Assembly (NCBI GenBank): GCA_023411225.1
Contig: JAEYPA010000183.1
Location: 1 to 64,000 of the forward strand
Source of the DNA: Bacillota bacterium
GTDB lineage: Bacteria; Bacillota; Clostridia; Lachnospirales; Lachnospiraceae
DNA length: 64,000 nucleotides
Direction of reading: 5' to 3'
Made by a program: the position numbers and the translations under genes. Of this stretch, positions 53,590 to 62,618 are shown piece after piece; position 1 is the first letter of the stretch, and each line of letters starts with the position of its first letter. Below the pieces are notes generated by a model, which was not told the DNA's origin, made no database searches, and saw only the letters and a list, made by a program, of their open reading frames with translations.

Positions 53590-54735
53590 ATGAAACTAGA
53601 CCGTGCTAATATGAAGAAAATTCTATTCATAATAACCTTTGCTGTGCTGTTATTTGTAAGTGTTCAACGTCTTGATGTGGTTCTTGCTTCTATCCATTAT
53701 GCTATTAAACTCATTATGCCATTTATCATTGGTGGCTGTATAGCTTTTATTATCAATCTTCCTATGGTTTTTATAGAGACAAAGCTCTTACGCAGATGGG
53801 GGACTAATAAAATTCTAAAGCAATTCCATCGACCTGTCAGCATGATTTTATCACTTGTCTTTTTAATTAGTATTATCGGAGTGGTTTGTTTTTTGATAAT
53901 TCCAGAATTTGTTGATAAACTGGGCCTTTTTTTAAATAGTATTAACTCTGTTGTAGACAAACTAGGTAAATGGGTAAATAACTTTTCCAAAAGTAACCCT
54001 CAGATTGAGAGTTTTATCGGTAATATGAACGTGGACTGGACTTCTATTGGTGCAACAGCCTCTAATTCTATTCAAAGCATCTGTAATACCCTTTTTACCT
54101 CAACATTTTCAGTGATCAGTACTTTTATTAATAGTATTATGAACCTCATGATTAGCTTTATGTTTGCCCTATATCTTCTGGCTAGGAAAGAACAGATTGC
54201 AAAAGGAGCACGCCAGTTATTGTATGCTTATGTGAACATGAAATGGGCCAAAAGGATACATAGAATTGCTTCTTTAACCTATGATACCTTTTCTAGATTT
54301 ATATCTGGACAATGTATCGAAGCACTCATACAGTTTGTAGTATTCTATGTGTTACTGAGTCTGCTTCGCTTCCCATACCCTCTGTTAATCAGCGTATTTA
54401 TTGCCTTTATGTCATTGATTCCTATACTGGGGTCTTATATTTCCAGTTATACCAGTGCCTTTTTGATTCTCATGAGCAATCCATGGCAAGCACTGCTATT
54501 TTTACTTCTATTTATGGTAATTCAACAGCTAGATTCCTCCTTTATCTACCCAAAGATAGTAGGGAACGCAGTTGGACTTCCTCCAATCTGGGTCATAGTA
54601 GCAGTAACTGTAGGCGGGCGATTTCTAGGTATTGTAGGTATGGTAACCTTCATTCCATTGGTATCCGTCGGTTATACTCTAATTAAGGAGCATACAATCC
54701 ATAGGTTAGCAAAGAAGAATCTGGATATTAAGTAA
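53590..54735 (+). CDS. AI-2E family transporter (third copy)
   Basis: A 381-aa permease of the AI-2E family: IKLIMPFIIGGCIAFIINLPMVFIE near the N-terminus and AFMSLIPILGSYISSY, then YPKIVGNAVGLPPIWVI, in the C-terminal half. It is the shortest copy and lacks hydrophilic end extensions. The G-rich Shine-Dalgarno (GGTGGGGGG) lies about 12 nt from the ATG, longer than usual. It is flanked by a divergent methyltransferase gene and a convergent Na/Pi cotransporter gene. Confidence 0.87.
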   Translation: MKLDRANMKKILFIITFAVLLFVSVQRLDVVLASIHYAIKLIMPFIIGGCIAFIINLPMVFIETKLLRRWGTNKILKQFHRPVSMILSLVFLISIIGVVCFLIIPEFVDKLGLFLNSINSVVDKLGKWVNNFSKSNPQIESFIGNMNVDWTSIGATASNSIQSICNTLFTSTFSVISTFINSIMNLMISFMFALYLLARKEQIAKGARQLLYAYVNMKWAKRIHRIASLTYDTFSRFISGQCIEALIQFVVFYVLLSLLRFPYPLLISVFIAFMSLIPILGSYISSYTSAFLILMSNPWQALLFLLLFMVIQQLDSSFIYPKIVGNAVGLPPIWVIVAVTVGGRFLGIVGMVTFIPLVSVGYTLIKEHTIHRLAKKNLDIK

Positions 54736-54752
54736 ATAGGTGCGATATGATA

Positions 54753-54800
54753 GAAGCTGCCCCTTAGCTGACGAAAATCAGCTTTGAGACAGCCTCTTTT
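54753..54800. terminator. Bidirectional terminator
   Basis: An imperfect long stem (GAAGCTG...AGCTGA with TCAGCT...CAGCCTC) is followed by six T residues on the plus side, between convergent genes. Confidence 0.8.
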
Positions 54801-56471
54801 TTATTTTTTGACTTCTTCCAGGACATAGCCTGCTATATTATGAGCATGGTCGGCAATACGCTCCAAATTAGTTAGTACATCTACATACACTACACCGCTT
54901 TCTGCACTACACTTATTCTGAGACAGACGTACTACGTGCTCCTCTCTTAGTCTAACCTCCATAGCATCCACTATTTCTTCATACTGATTAACACTTTCAG
55001 CAATTTTAAGGTCCATCTTCTTTCTAGCTTCTAAAGAATGCTCCACAGCATTTATCACATTATCTATCATGATTGTAAGATTGTCTATTGCTTCCTTAGA
55101 GAATTCAAGATTATCTCTAATCTTTTCATCTGCCAGCTCTACCAGGTTCTCTGCATGATCTCCTATCCTTTCAATATCATTGATTGTGTAGAAGAGATTC
55201 TTGATTTTTAGATATTGTAACTTACTAAGAGAGCTATTATGAACCTGAACCAAATACTGGGTCAGCACTTTCTGAAGGGCATTGATTTCCTTCTCCCGTT
55301 TAAAGACCTCTTGTATATAATCCTGATTATTCTCCAGTAAAGCCTTTACTGCCAGTCTAGAATTATCTAGGGTAATATCTCCCATAGTCACAATTTCTCC
55401 ACTAACAAGCTCTATTGCAAAGGATGGTGTCTCTAATAGTCTTTGATTCAGTCGTTTTCTGGTATCCTCTGCAAGGCTCATCTCCTTTAGTTCTACCTCT
55501 TCCGTGCCTTCCTTCACTATACGAGAAGAAAGCTTCACCAAAAGATTGGCAAAAGGAAATAGAAGCAAGGTATTTCCAACATTAAAGATGGTATGAAAAA
55601 TAGATATCTGCACACTGCTTATACTGGCGGCCGCCCAACCTTTATATATGGTAAATAGTACATACATTATAATTCCAAATACAACTGCTCCAATACTATT
55701 AAACAATAGATGAATCACAGCTGCTCTCTTGGCATTTTTAGAAGCACCTGCACTGGATATTAAGGCGGTAATACAGGTTCCAATATTCTGTCCCAATGTG
55801 ATGAACACAGCTGAATTCCAATTCACAACACCATTTAGTGCCAACGTCTGAAGGATACTAACGGAAGCCGATGAACTTTGTATAACTGCTGTTACCAAAG
55901 CACCAACCACAACTCCAAGGATTGGATTCCTTCCAAATAGCACAAAGGCCTTTTCAAATATCGGTGACGATCGGTAAGGTTTAATAGCATCTGACATAAA
56001 AGCTAAACCTATAAATAATACACCAAATCCAATTAGGATATCGCCAAGATCTCTTTTCTTTTCTCCTTTGGAAAACATCAATAAAAAAGCCCCAATACCA
56101 ACAAGTAAAGGGGCAAAAAACTCAGGTTTGAGGAAGCTGCCCCACTCATTCATGGATACAATCCAGGCTGTAATAGTAGTCCCAACATTGGCACCCATAA
56201 TGACACCTACAGCCTGCACAAGTGTTAGTACACCGGCATTAACAAAACCCACAACCATAATAGAGGTGGCTGAACTACTTTGTATAAGAGCTGTAATCAA
56301 GGCACCCACTAAAACTGCTAAAAAGCGATTGTTTGTCAGTACTCCCATCAGCTTTTTTGTTTTGTTTCCTGTAGATTTCTGAAGACCATCCGCCATAGTA
56401 TTCATACCATAAAGAAATAGTCCCAAACCTCCAATAAATTTAAACAACATCTGAACATCCTGCACTGACAT
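54801..56471 (-). CDS. Na/Pi cotransporter family protein with PhoU-like domain
   Basis: A 556-aa protein. The membrane part has two inverted Na/Pi (NptA/YjbB-like) repeats, each with the QSSSATSIMVVGFVN-type motif: ALIQSSSATSIM and AVIQSSSASVSIL. A cytoplasmic PhoU-like helical tail follows (about 340-556) with TINDIERIGDHAENLVELAD and LTNLERIADHAHNIAGYV. It exports or imports phosphate coupled to sodium; the tail may sense phosphate. GAGGAGG precedes the ATG. No pho regulon genes are nearby. Confidence 0.92.
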   Translation of the reverse strand: MSVQDVQMLFKFIGGLGLFLYGMNTMADGLQKSTGNKTKKLMGVLTNNRFLAVLVGALITALIQSSSATSIMVVGFVNAGVLTLVQAVGVIMGANVGTTITAWIVSMNEWGSFLKPEFFAPLLVGIGAFLLMFSKGEKKRDLGDILIGFGVLFIGLAFMSDAIKPYRSSPIFEKAFVLFGRNPILGVVVGALVTAVIQSSSASVSILQTLALNGVVNWNSAVFITLGQNIGTCITALISSAGASKNAKRAAVIHLLFNSIGAVVFGIIMYVLFTIYKGWAAASISSVQISIFHTIFNVGNTLLLFPFANLLVKLSSRIVKEGTEEVELKEMSLAEDTRKRLNQRLLETPSFAIELVSGEIVTMGDITLDNSRLAVKALLENNQDYIQEVFKREKEINALQKVLTQYLVQVHNSSLSKLQYLKIKNLFYTINDIERIGDHAENLVELADEKIRDNLEFSKEAIDNLTIMIDNVINAVEHSLEARKKMDLKIAESVNQYEEIVDAMEVRLREEHVVRLSQNKCSAESGVVYVDVLTNLERIADHAHNIAGYVLEEVKK

Positions 56472-56552
56472 TTTTAAGCCTCCTCAGTTCCTACCTATAT
56501 GATTTAGTATGACACTGAGGTTTTAGAAATATGAAATTATTTAAATGAAATT

Positions 56553-57413
56553 TTAAACCTGCTTTAACATATTCGATACAGAGGCTGATACCTGCATATG
56601 AGTAGCATCCTTCATAATACTTTTCCTATCCTCTTTCGTATCCTTCTCTTTATCATCCTCCTGCTCATTAAAATAGAGCTCGATAAATTTCAAATATTTA
56701 TCATAACTAAAAATATTGTCTAACTCTGTTTTAGTCGCTTCAGAAGATAAATTTAATGCATCTAACATTGCCGTCAACTGATCACCCGTACTAACTGCCC
56801 CTGCTTGATAGTAACCACTGAAAAGTGTAGATGAATTCTCCTTAGCGTCTATCGAACCTGTGACTACTTTTGGTTCCTCAATCATCTTAGTTGCAGGTTC
56901 CATCGATTTGTTTGTGGTTACTGCATGAGAACCACTTTCTTTATAAAAGCCAAGTATCTTGCTGATATATTTATGTACTGACTTCCAAGGTGGCACTCCA
57001 CCATATTTTTTGACCGTTCCAGTTCCGGCGTTATACCCTGCCAAAGCCATTTCTACATCCCCATCGTACTTGTTAAGAAGCTGTGAAATCAGCTTGGCTC
57101 CACCCATAATATTCTGCTCAGGATCATAGCTGTTCTTAACTCCCAGCCCTTTTGCTGTTCTCGGCATAAGTTGCATAATTCCTACTGCTCCGCAGTGACT
57201 GACAGCATCTGCACGGAAATTAGACTCAACCCTTGCTACTGATTTCAACAGTTTAACATCCACCCCATAGGTCTTAGCAGCTTTTTGAAAGATCGAATCC
57301 AACTCTTTTGTTTCACCCAGGTAGGATTGAAAGCTTTCACCACTGCCTACAGAACCACTGTTTTTACGGGAACTATTAATATTGGTATTAGAAGATATTG
57401 AATTTACCTGCAT
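56553..57413 (-). CDS. Lytic transglycosylase (SLT domain)
   Basis: A 286-aa protein with a Slt70-type lysozyme-like domain (about 40-160): catalytic Glu63 in ARVESNFRADAVS, then GAVGIMQLMP, MGGAKLISQLLNKYDGD and LAGYNAGTGTVKKYGG. No signal peptide is evident, and the N-terminus is Ser/Asn-rich, so export may be by another route such as a flagellar or Sec-independent one. The C-terminal 120 residues are unrecognised and charged. It cleaves the MurNAc-GlcNAc bond in peptidoglycan. The ATG was chosen over the upstream GTG for its Shine-Dalgarno spacing. Confidence 0.88.
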   Translation of the reverse strand: MQVNSISSNTNINSSRKNSGSVGSGESFQSYLGETKELDSIFQKAAKTYGVDVKLLKSVARVESNFRADAVSHCGAVGIMQLMPRTAKGLGVKNSYDPEQNIMGGAKLISQLLNKYDGDVEMALAGYNAGTGTVKKYGGVPPWKSVHKYISKILGFYKESGSHAVTTNKSMEPATKMIEEPKVVTGSIDAKENSSTLFSGYYQAGAVSTGDQLTAMLDALNLSSEATKTELDNIFSYDKYLKFIELYFNEQEDDKEKDTKEDRKSIMKDATHMQVSASVSNMLKQV

Positions 57414-57446
57414 CCTTTTCACCCATAATTCTATTATAATATCCTT

Positions 57447-57455
57447 ATTATACCA
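57447..57455 (-). promoter_or_regulatory. Extended -10 promoter of the transglycosylase gene
   Basis: TGGTATAAT on the minus strand lies about 35 nt upstream of the start; no good -35 box is visible, as is usual for extended -10 promoters. Confidence 0.45.
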
Positions 57456-57489
57456 TAAATATAAATCAATTACTATTCTAACATGAAAT

Positions 57490-57600
57490 AATTAATAGGG
57501 CTTTCGCCCCTTGCTCTCTAAAGTTTTAGTAGTTTGCCCACAGCCACTCTTTCATCTGCCCTGGTGCGACCAATATGTGAAACCAGAAGATATTTTCATG
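57490..57600 (-). other. Structured-looking intergenic RNA candidate
   Basis: On the minus strand this gap holds three closely spaced hairpins: CTGGT/ACCAG (57561-57586), CTAAA/TTTAG (57518-57529) and GGGC-GAAA-GCCC (57498-57509), a GNRA tetraloop. It is less AT-rich than its surroundings. GGGCAAAC followed by a hairpin and GAGAGCAAGG is a little like the c-di-GMP-I aptamer, but the second half of that aptamer is missing. It lies upstream of the likely transglycosylase promoter and just after the ABC permease stop. Confidence 0.4.
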
Positions 57601-57639
57601 GGTAATCGTTTAATAGGAAATCTTTGATTCAATCCAAAA

Positions 57640-58395
57640 TTACATGCTAGTTTCCTTTCTTAATCTTTTACTTGCCCATATAAAGCTGATAAAACACATT
57701 ATGGAGAGTAGTAAGATAACAAACAGAATATCCTTTAAAGCAATGTTCCCCTGATATATTAAATCCCTTAAGGCATTGATAACATGGGTAAAAGGATTCA
57801 GATTCACTGCAATGGCTAGTCCACCAGACAATTTGTCTGCCGGAAACAATGCCGTACTTAGAAAAAAGATAGGCAAAACCACTGCAGTCATTACAGTCTC
57901 ATATATCACCTCATTAGGCAGACATAGACTGACTGCATAGGCTAATCCGGACATAAAGAGAGCTGTCAAAAAGATAATTATTATACTAAGGCCTACTCCT
58001 ACCCAACCAGAGGCAATATTCGCTCCAAAAACTAACCCCATTAGAAACATAATGATAACTTCAAGAAAGGTACATAATACAGCTTCTAGCATTTGTCCTA
58101 ACACAATAGAACTTCTTTTTACTGGTGCAATCAATATACGATAGAAACTCCCGTCTGCTTTCATCAGGTAATTCATAATGCCACTACTACTACATGCTCC
58201 AAAGCTGACTAACACAACCAATCCCGGCATAATAAACGCCGTATAATTGTGAATCCCGATTCCTTGCATTGTTTGTCCAGCAACTGTACTATATAATATT
58301 AGCCAGAGTATTGGCTGTAAGATCGTAAAAACTATAGTAAAAGTATTATTAAAGCGCCACTTTATGTTGCGGTGAAGTAAAGTCAACATACTCAT
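57640..58395 (-). CDS. ABC-2 type transporter permease
   Basis: A 251-aa permease with six predicted helices: RNIKWRFNNTFTIVFTILQPILWLILY, GACSSSGIMNYLMKADGSFYRI, and LSTALFPADKLSGGL, which fits the DrrB/NodJ-type multidrug export group. Its ATG shares a base with the ATPase stop (TAATG), so the pair is translationally coupled. It would form the membrane channel of an exporter of drugs or lipids. Confidence 0.9.
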   Translation of the reverse strand: MSMLTLLHRNIKWRFNNTFTIVFTILQPILWLILYSTVAGQTMQGIGIHNYTAFIMPGLVVLVSFGACSSSGIMNYLMKADGSFYRILIAPVKRSSIVLGQMLEAVLCTFLEVIIMFLMGLVFGANIASGWVGVGLSIIIIFLTALFMSGLAYAVSLCLPNEVIYETVMTAVVLPIFFLSTALFPADKLSGGLAIAVNLNPFTHVINALRDLIYQGNIALKDILFVILLLSIMCFISFIWASKRLRKETSM

Positions 58396-59345
58396 TAGCA
58401 AGCCTCCTTTCCGTTTTCACCAGTGAGACTGAGAAAAACATCCTCCAAGGTGGGCTGCATAATTTCAATCCCTAAAAATGCAATCTCATGATTTAACAAC
58501 CAACGATTAACTCTTTCAAAATCCGCATGTCCACCTTCTAAACCAGTAATGATCACGTCCTGTCTCAAATCAGATTCTTTCAAAGAAATAATGCTTTTTA
58601 AGGATTGAAAACAGTTTTGCGCTTCCTCATTTGATGAAAATCTGATTTTTAGAATATCCTTTCGAAGATACTCCCGAAGTGCAAGTGGAGTACCCTGAAT
58701 GACTTCTTTTCCATTTTTCATTATACAGATGGTATCACTTAACTGATCTGCTTCCTCTAAGTAATGTGTGGTTAGAAAAATAGTAGTACCAAAGTCAGTC
58801 CTTATTTTCTTCATCATTTTCCACATGGCCATACGAGATTGAACATCCATACCAACCGTTGGCTCATCTAAAAACAGAATCTTGGGATTTGACATCATAT
58901 TCAGTGCAATATCAAGCCTTCTTTTTACACCACCGGAATAAGAAGAAACCGGATACTTCAAATACCGTTCTAATTCAAAGCAGGCAATCAAGACTTCCAT
59001 TCTTGTTTTCGCTTCCTCTTTCGGCACTTTGTAGAGCTTGCTCTGAAATATCATATTTTCCGTAAGGGACAAATGTGTATCAATGGAAGTACATTGAGCT
59101 ACACAAGATATTTGTGTACGAATTTTAGATGCCTCACGATAAATATCTTTTCCCAACATGGTAACCAGACCGGAGGTTGGCGCCAGATAAGTAGTCAGGA
59201 TACGAATGAGCGTTGATTTTCCGGCACCATTTTGCCCTAAGAGAGAGAAAATCTCCCCTTCCTTTACCGTCAGGTTCAAACCATCTAACGCCTGAACACC
59301 ATTCTTATATTTTTTAATTACATTTTCAGTTTGTATTGCATTCAT
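58395..59345 (-). CDS. ABC transporter ATP-binding protein (DrrA-like)
   Basis: A 316-aa ATPase: Walker A GQNGAGKST, signature SYSGGVKRRLDIALNM, Walker B ILFLDEPTVGMDVQSR and switch FLTTHYLEEADQLSDT. The C-terminal extension of about 90 residues, ending in MQPTLEDVFLSLTG, is typical of DrrA-type drug exporters. GGAG precedes the ATG by 7 nt, directly after the GyrI-like gene. Confidence 0.92.
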   Translation of the reverse strand: MNAIQTENVIKKYKNGVQALDGLNLTVKEGEIFSLLGQNGAGKSTLIRILTTYLAPTSGLVTMLGKDIYREASKIRTQISCVAQCTSIDTHLSLTENMIFQSKLYKVPKEEAKTRMEVLIACFELERYLKYPVSSYSGGVKRRLDIALNMMSNPKILFLDEPTVGMDVQSRMAMWKMMKKIRTDFGTTIFLTTHYLEEADQLSDTICIMKNGKEVIQGTPLALREYLRKDILKIRFSSNEEAQNCFQSLKSIISLKESDLRQDVIITGLEGGHADFERVNRWLLNHEIAFLGIEIMQPTLEDVFLSLTGENGKEAC

Positions 59346-59346
59346 T

Positions 59347-59802
59347 TCAGTACTCCTTAATTGGAAATAGAACTTCCGTAATATATCCAGATGGATTTCC
59401 TTTAAAAAACATTCCTGGGCCTTTTATATATACCTCCCTAAATGGTTGTTGTAGTTGCAGCCTATGTTCCAATGCATATTGCTCAATAGCAGCATAGGCA
59501 TAATGTAAGGTTTCATAAGAACCCACATGCGATACACTAATTGCTTTGATCCGAGGTAGTTCTTTTACTTCGACTCCACTTTTACTTGGTGATTCCTCCG
59601 TTGGAATACATATATCCATTACCCCCATTTTTGTTATGGGATTCATTTCATAATAGTATAAAAAAGGCGCACCATTTGTTTTTCCCCTTATAGATTGAAA
59701 AACACAAGGGAACATCTTATTGGCCCCTGTCACAATCCCCTTATATGGTAGAAAAGCAACACGTACTGGTTCAATATCTCTAATTTCTATTTTATAGTCC
59801 AA
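59347..59802 (-). CDS. GyrI-like small-molecule-binding protein
   Basis: A 151-aa stand-alone GyrI-like/AraC-type effector-binding domain: MDYKIEIRDIEPVRVAFLPYKG at the start, then MDICIPT and HVGSYETLHYAYAAIEQY, which matches the SHxGPYxxL-like motif of the family. Such domains bind amphipathic drugs. The start is TTG, reached 4 nt after the AraC gene stop. It may sequester or sense the compound exported by the ABC pair. Confidence 0.82.
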   Translation of the reverse strand: MDYKIEIRDIEPVRVAFLPYKGIVTGANKMFPCVFQSIRGKTNGAPFLYYYEMNPITKMGVMDICIPTEESPSKSGVEVKELPRIKAISVSHVGSYETLHYAYAAIEQYALEHRLQLQQPFREVYIKGPGMFFKGNPSGYITEVLFPIKEY

Positions 59803-59806
59803 TCTT

Positions 59807-60673
59807 TCAAATCTCCTTCTCCTTTTTTATTGAAATCCACACTTCGGAATGCCCCTCCTTCGACCCATCTTTACTGATGGGATAGATCTCAATATCCGGT
59901 AATTCTGCATAGGTATACCCTGAGAACGGAAGCCATTCCGTCATAAAACGTCTAAAAATACTTTGAGTGGACTCTTTGAAATGACCATCACTCTCAAAAA
60001 TCACCCATGTAGCTGCCGGTATTGAATATTCAACCATTCCCGAAGGAACAGGCTGATTAGTAGCTACTGCTATATAGTAATAAATTTCATCAGGACTTTG
60101 GTAAGCAGTTACTCCAAGTACAAAACCAGGGATTTGGTTTAATAATTTGCAGATTTCTGCAAATTTCCCATCTTTCAGTGTTCGGCTCCAAAAAGGTGGA
60201 ACTATTTTCTGATTTTCTTCCATGTCCTCAATCAGGGGAATGCGAATACCTACAATCCTCATAGGCTCTTTATCTTCCACTCGATATGGCATAACTTCAC
60301 CTCCAGTAACTTTTATTTGAAATTTTTTAGGAGGATAAGCATGAAGTATACTTCCTTTACACTTTGCGCTAGCGGGAGAAATTCCGTGAACACTTTGGAA
60401 TGCACGATTAAAGGCTGTTGGGGAAGTGTATCCGTATTTCAGTGCAACATCCAATACCAATGTATCTGTTGATTGTAGTTCAAAGGCAGCTTGTGTCATT
60501 CTTCGGCAACGAATATATTCAGAAAGCGAGATACCAACTACATAAGTAAACATCCGCTGAAAATAGTAGGGAGAACAACACGCTATTTTCGCTGCTTCCT
60601 CACAAGAAATCTCATTATCTAAGTTATTTTCTATATATTCAAGTGCACAACTTAATTTTATCAACCACTCCAT
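59807..60673 (-). CDS. AraC family regulator with GyrI-like effector domain
   Basis: A 288-aa activator. Two N-terminal helix-turn-helix units (about 1-100) include SCEEAAKIACCSPYYFQRMF and VALKYGYTSPTAFNRAFQSVHGISP. The C-terminal half is a GyrI-like ligand domain, as in Rob and BltR-like drug-responsive regulators. AGGAGG lies 7 nt before the chosen ATG. It heads the operon with the GyrI-like protein and the ABC exporter and probably induces it on drug binding. Confidence 0.9.
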   Translation of the reverse strand: MEWLIKLSCALEYIENNLDNEISCEEAAKIACCSPYYFQRMFTYVVGISLSEYIRCRRMTQAAFELQSTDTLVLDVALKYGYTSPTAFNRAFQSVHGISPASAKCKGSILHAYPPKKFQIKVTGGEVMPYRVEDKEPMRIVGIRIPLIEDMEENQKIVPPFWSRTLKDGKFAEICKLLNQIPGFVLGVTAYQSPDEIYYYIAVATNQPVPSGMVEYSIPAATWVIFESDGHFKESTQSIFRRFMTEWLPFSGYTYAELPDIEIYPISKDGSKEGHSEVWISIKKEKEI

Positions 60674-60838
60674 TTCTTTACCTCCTGACGAAATCATACT
60701 ATGAAATATAAATTTATTCCTCGCTTTTTGTGTCCTCTTTTGTAAACTTCACTTTACCCTAATAAATTTATAATATCAACTGTAATTGTCGATTCATTCT
60801 CTAACTACGCCTATACTAGCTAAAGCCCATAGCAAAAT

Positions 60839-60874
60839 AAAAAGCCTTTAGACCACTGATGATCTAAAGGCTTT
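60839..60874 (-). terminator. Terminator of the nitroreductase gene
   Basis: A perfect 13-bp stem AAAAGCCTTTAGA/TCTAAAGGCTTTT with a 10-nt loop lies 21 nt past the stop. Confidence 0.88.
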
Positions 60875-60894
60875 TCCTTAATTAAAATATCTTT

Positions 60895-61443
60895 CTATAA
60901 TGTACAATTTATCAAAATATCTTCTAATTTTCTCCTAGGGCGCTGCACGGGTGACTCATCTGCATAACCAACAGTAAGAATGCCACTCACATAAAAGTAT
61001 TCTGGAACACCTATTGCATCACGCATTTGTTGTTGTTCATACCATCCAGTCCAGCATGTTCCAATACCCCTGTGCTGAGCCTCTAATAGCATATAAGAAA
61101 TGGCAATCGCTGTGTCTCTAATGATAAGCTTAAGATTCTCGTCAGCACTGCTTTCATTTACAACACAGTCTGCTTGTGTAACATCTACTCTACTCGTCAT
61201 GTCAGCCAAGCATACAATGAACAAAGGAGCTGATAGCATCCATTCTTGTTTATGGTCAACATTTACTATTCTCTTTTTTACTTCTTCATCTTTAACAATC
61301 ATAAATTTCCATGGTTGCGTATTGCTTCCTGATGGTGCTAATCTTGCTGCTTCCATGATATGATAAATATCTTCATCGGCGATTGGTTGATTCTTATATT
61401 TCCTAATACTTCTTCTCTCTTCTATTTCTTTCAATACTTTCAT
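60895..61443 (-). CDS. Nitroreductase family oxidoreductase
   Basis: A 182-aa FMN-dependent nitroreductase-like enzyme. Marks are RRSIRKYKNQPI at 9-20, APSGSNTQPWKFMIV near 35-50 and HRGIGTCWTGWYEQQ. Such proteins reduce nitro-aromatics, quinones or flavins with NAD(P)H; the physiological substrate is unknown. GGGGGG precedes the ATG. It is a single-gene unit. Confidence 0.9.
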   Translation of the reverse strand: MKVLKEIEERRSIRKYKNQPIADEDIYHIMEAARLAPSGSNTQPWKFMIVKDEEVKKRIVNVDHKQEWMLSAPLFIVCLADMTSRVDVTQADCVVNESSADENLKLIIRDTAIAISYMLLEAQHRGIGTCWTGWYEQQQMRDAIGVPEYFYVSGILTVGYADESPVQRPRRKLEDILINCTL

Positions 61444-61497
61444 CTTATCCCCCTACAAACCCTACTTTGTGCTCTAATTATATCATTTCGCTTATTT

Positions 61498-62250
61498 TTA
61501 AAGGCGTACATCAATAGGAGTATATCCTACTTGCCTGTTACCAGATACAGTTTTATCTTTTTCTTGTTCTTCATCATTATTTTTATCGTTATTTTTACTA
61601 CGAGATTTTTGTTCTTCCTTGGCTGCCTCTTGCATTTTTTCATTTGCATCCGTGAGTGTAGAAATCTGTGAGCTTACTACTGTTTGAGCCTTTTCTTGAA
61701 TGTTAGCCAACTCTTCTTCTTTTTTCTTGGTTTCCACGCCTCGCATAGTATCTAGTTTTATCTCTGCCTCAATAACTCCAATACGTCCATTCACATCAGT
61801 TGCGACGTTTCCTTGCACTTTAGCCTTTTTTATAGAAGAACCTGCAGATATCATTGCCTGCATACTCGCCTTTGAGAGACCAGCTGACTGACCTTTGGAT
61901 TCTGATACATTTTTCTGTTGTGTGTCACCAAGCATATCATCCATTGAAGAACCATTTTTCTGTTGTTCTTCCTTTCGTTGTTCAATTTGATGTTGGCGAA
62001 GCTCGATATTTAAGTCAGAAATCTCCTTCTGAATTGCTTGACGTTTTTTCATTTTATCTTCTAAAGACAAATCTTCTTGAGAAGATAGATCTTGTAGTTC
62101 CTTTTGCTTGTTCATAATCTGACTCTGTATATTTTTACTATATGTATCATTTGTTCCATTTCCAATATAGTATGCTGCTGCACCAGGATTGCTACTTTCA
62201 TTTACGCTTCCATTTATGCTTCCACTTATACATCCTATTGATAATGACAT
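61498..62250 (-). CDS. FlxA-like coiled-coil protein
   Basis: A 250-aa soluble protein with a long predicted coiled coil (about 40-100: IQSQIMNKQKELQDLSSQ and later repeats of charged residues) as in FlxA-like proteins. A Ser/Gly/Asn-rich N-terminus and a Lys/Asn/Glu-rich C-terminus (about 205-240) flank it. FlxA is a flagellar-class gene in E. coli of unknown role; no flagellar genes are in the window. GGGAGG precedes the chosen ATG by 8 nt; the open frame extends 15 codons further without support. Confidence 0.68.
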   Translation of the reverse strand: MSLSIGCISGSINGSVNESSNPGAAAYYIGNGTNDTYSKNIQSQIMNKQKELQDLSSQEDLSLEDKMKKRQAIQKEISDLNIELRQHQIEQRKEEQQKNGSSMDDMLGDTQQKNVSESKGQSAGLSKASMQAMISAGSSIKKAKVQGNVATDVNGRIGVIEAEIKLDTMRGVETKKKEEELANIQEKAQTVVSSQISTLTDANEKMQEAAKEEQKSRSKNNDKNNDEEQEKDKTVSGNRQVGYTPIDVRL

Positions 62251-62423
62251 TAAATCAACCTCCCTGTTTTCGATATGAAGCAAATCTACTACCATGTAAT
62301 TACCTAAGTTGTTTATCGGAATAAAAAAGGAAACTATTAACCCATTTAATAGTAATTTATGTTAATTTATTTCATATCATTAAATTTTTTAAACTATAAT
62401 TCATAAACCACGATCATTTATGG

Positions 62424-62509
62424 GCAAAAAAAGAAGGATACCAAGCTAGCCAAACCAAAGCCAAAAAAATATATGACTTAGCTAACTCCAGTATCCCTAC
62501 TCTTTGCCA
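62424..62509 (-). terminator. Long imperfect terminator hairpin
   Basis: GGCAAA...GGATAC...AGCTA pairs with TAGCT...GTATCC...TTTGCC, with a T-rich run on the minus side. It ends the fucose-isomerase-like gene. The rest of this 368-nt gap, up to the FlxA-like gene on one side and the isomerase-like gene on the other, shows nothing else I can support. Confidence 0.72.
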
Positions 62510-62618
62510 AAAAATTCATCCACTATATTATTAGTACTTGAGGCAGTTCAAATGTATCATGATAGGTAATATATGTCGATCTCATAATGAAAGTACATTT
62601 ACAGTATCTCTAACATTT

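Noticed and set aside
57490..57600. c-di-GMP-I riboswitch in front of the lytic transglycosylase gene
   Set aside because: GGGCAAAC and the following hairpin are suggestive, but GCAAAGC and the second-helix/receptor segment of the aptamer are missing, and a likely promoter lies between it and the gene. Kept only as an unassigned structured element.
57564..57600. Group II intron 5' end (GTGCGACC) on the plus strand
   Set aside because: Only the first eight bases fit. No domain V, no reverse transcriptase and no room before the ABC permease gene.
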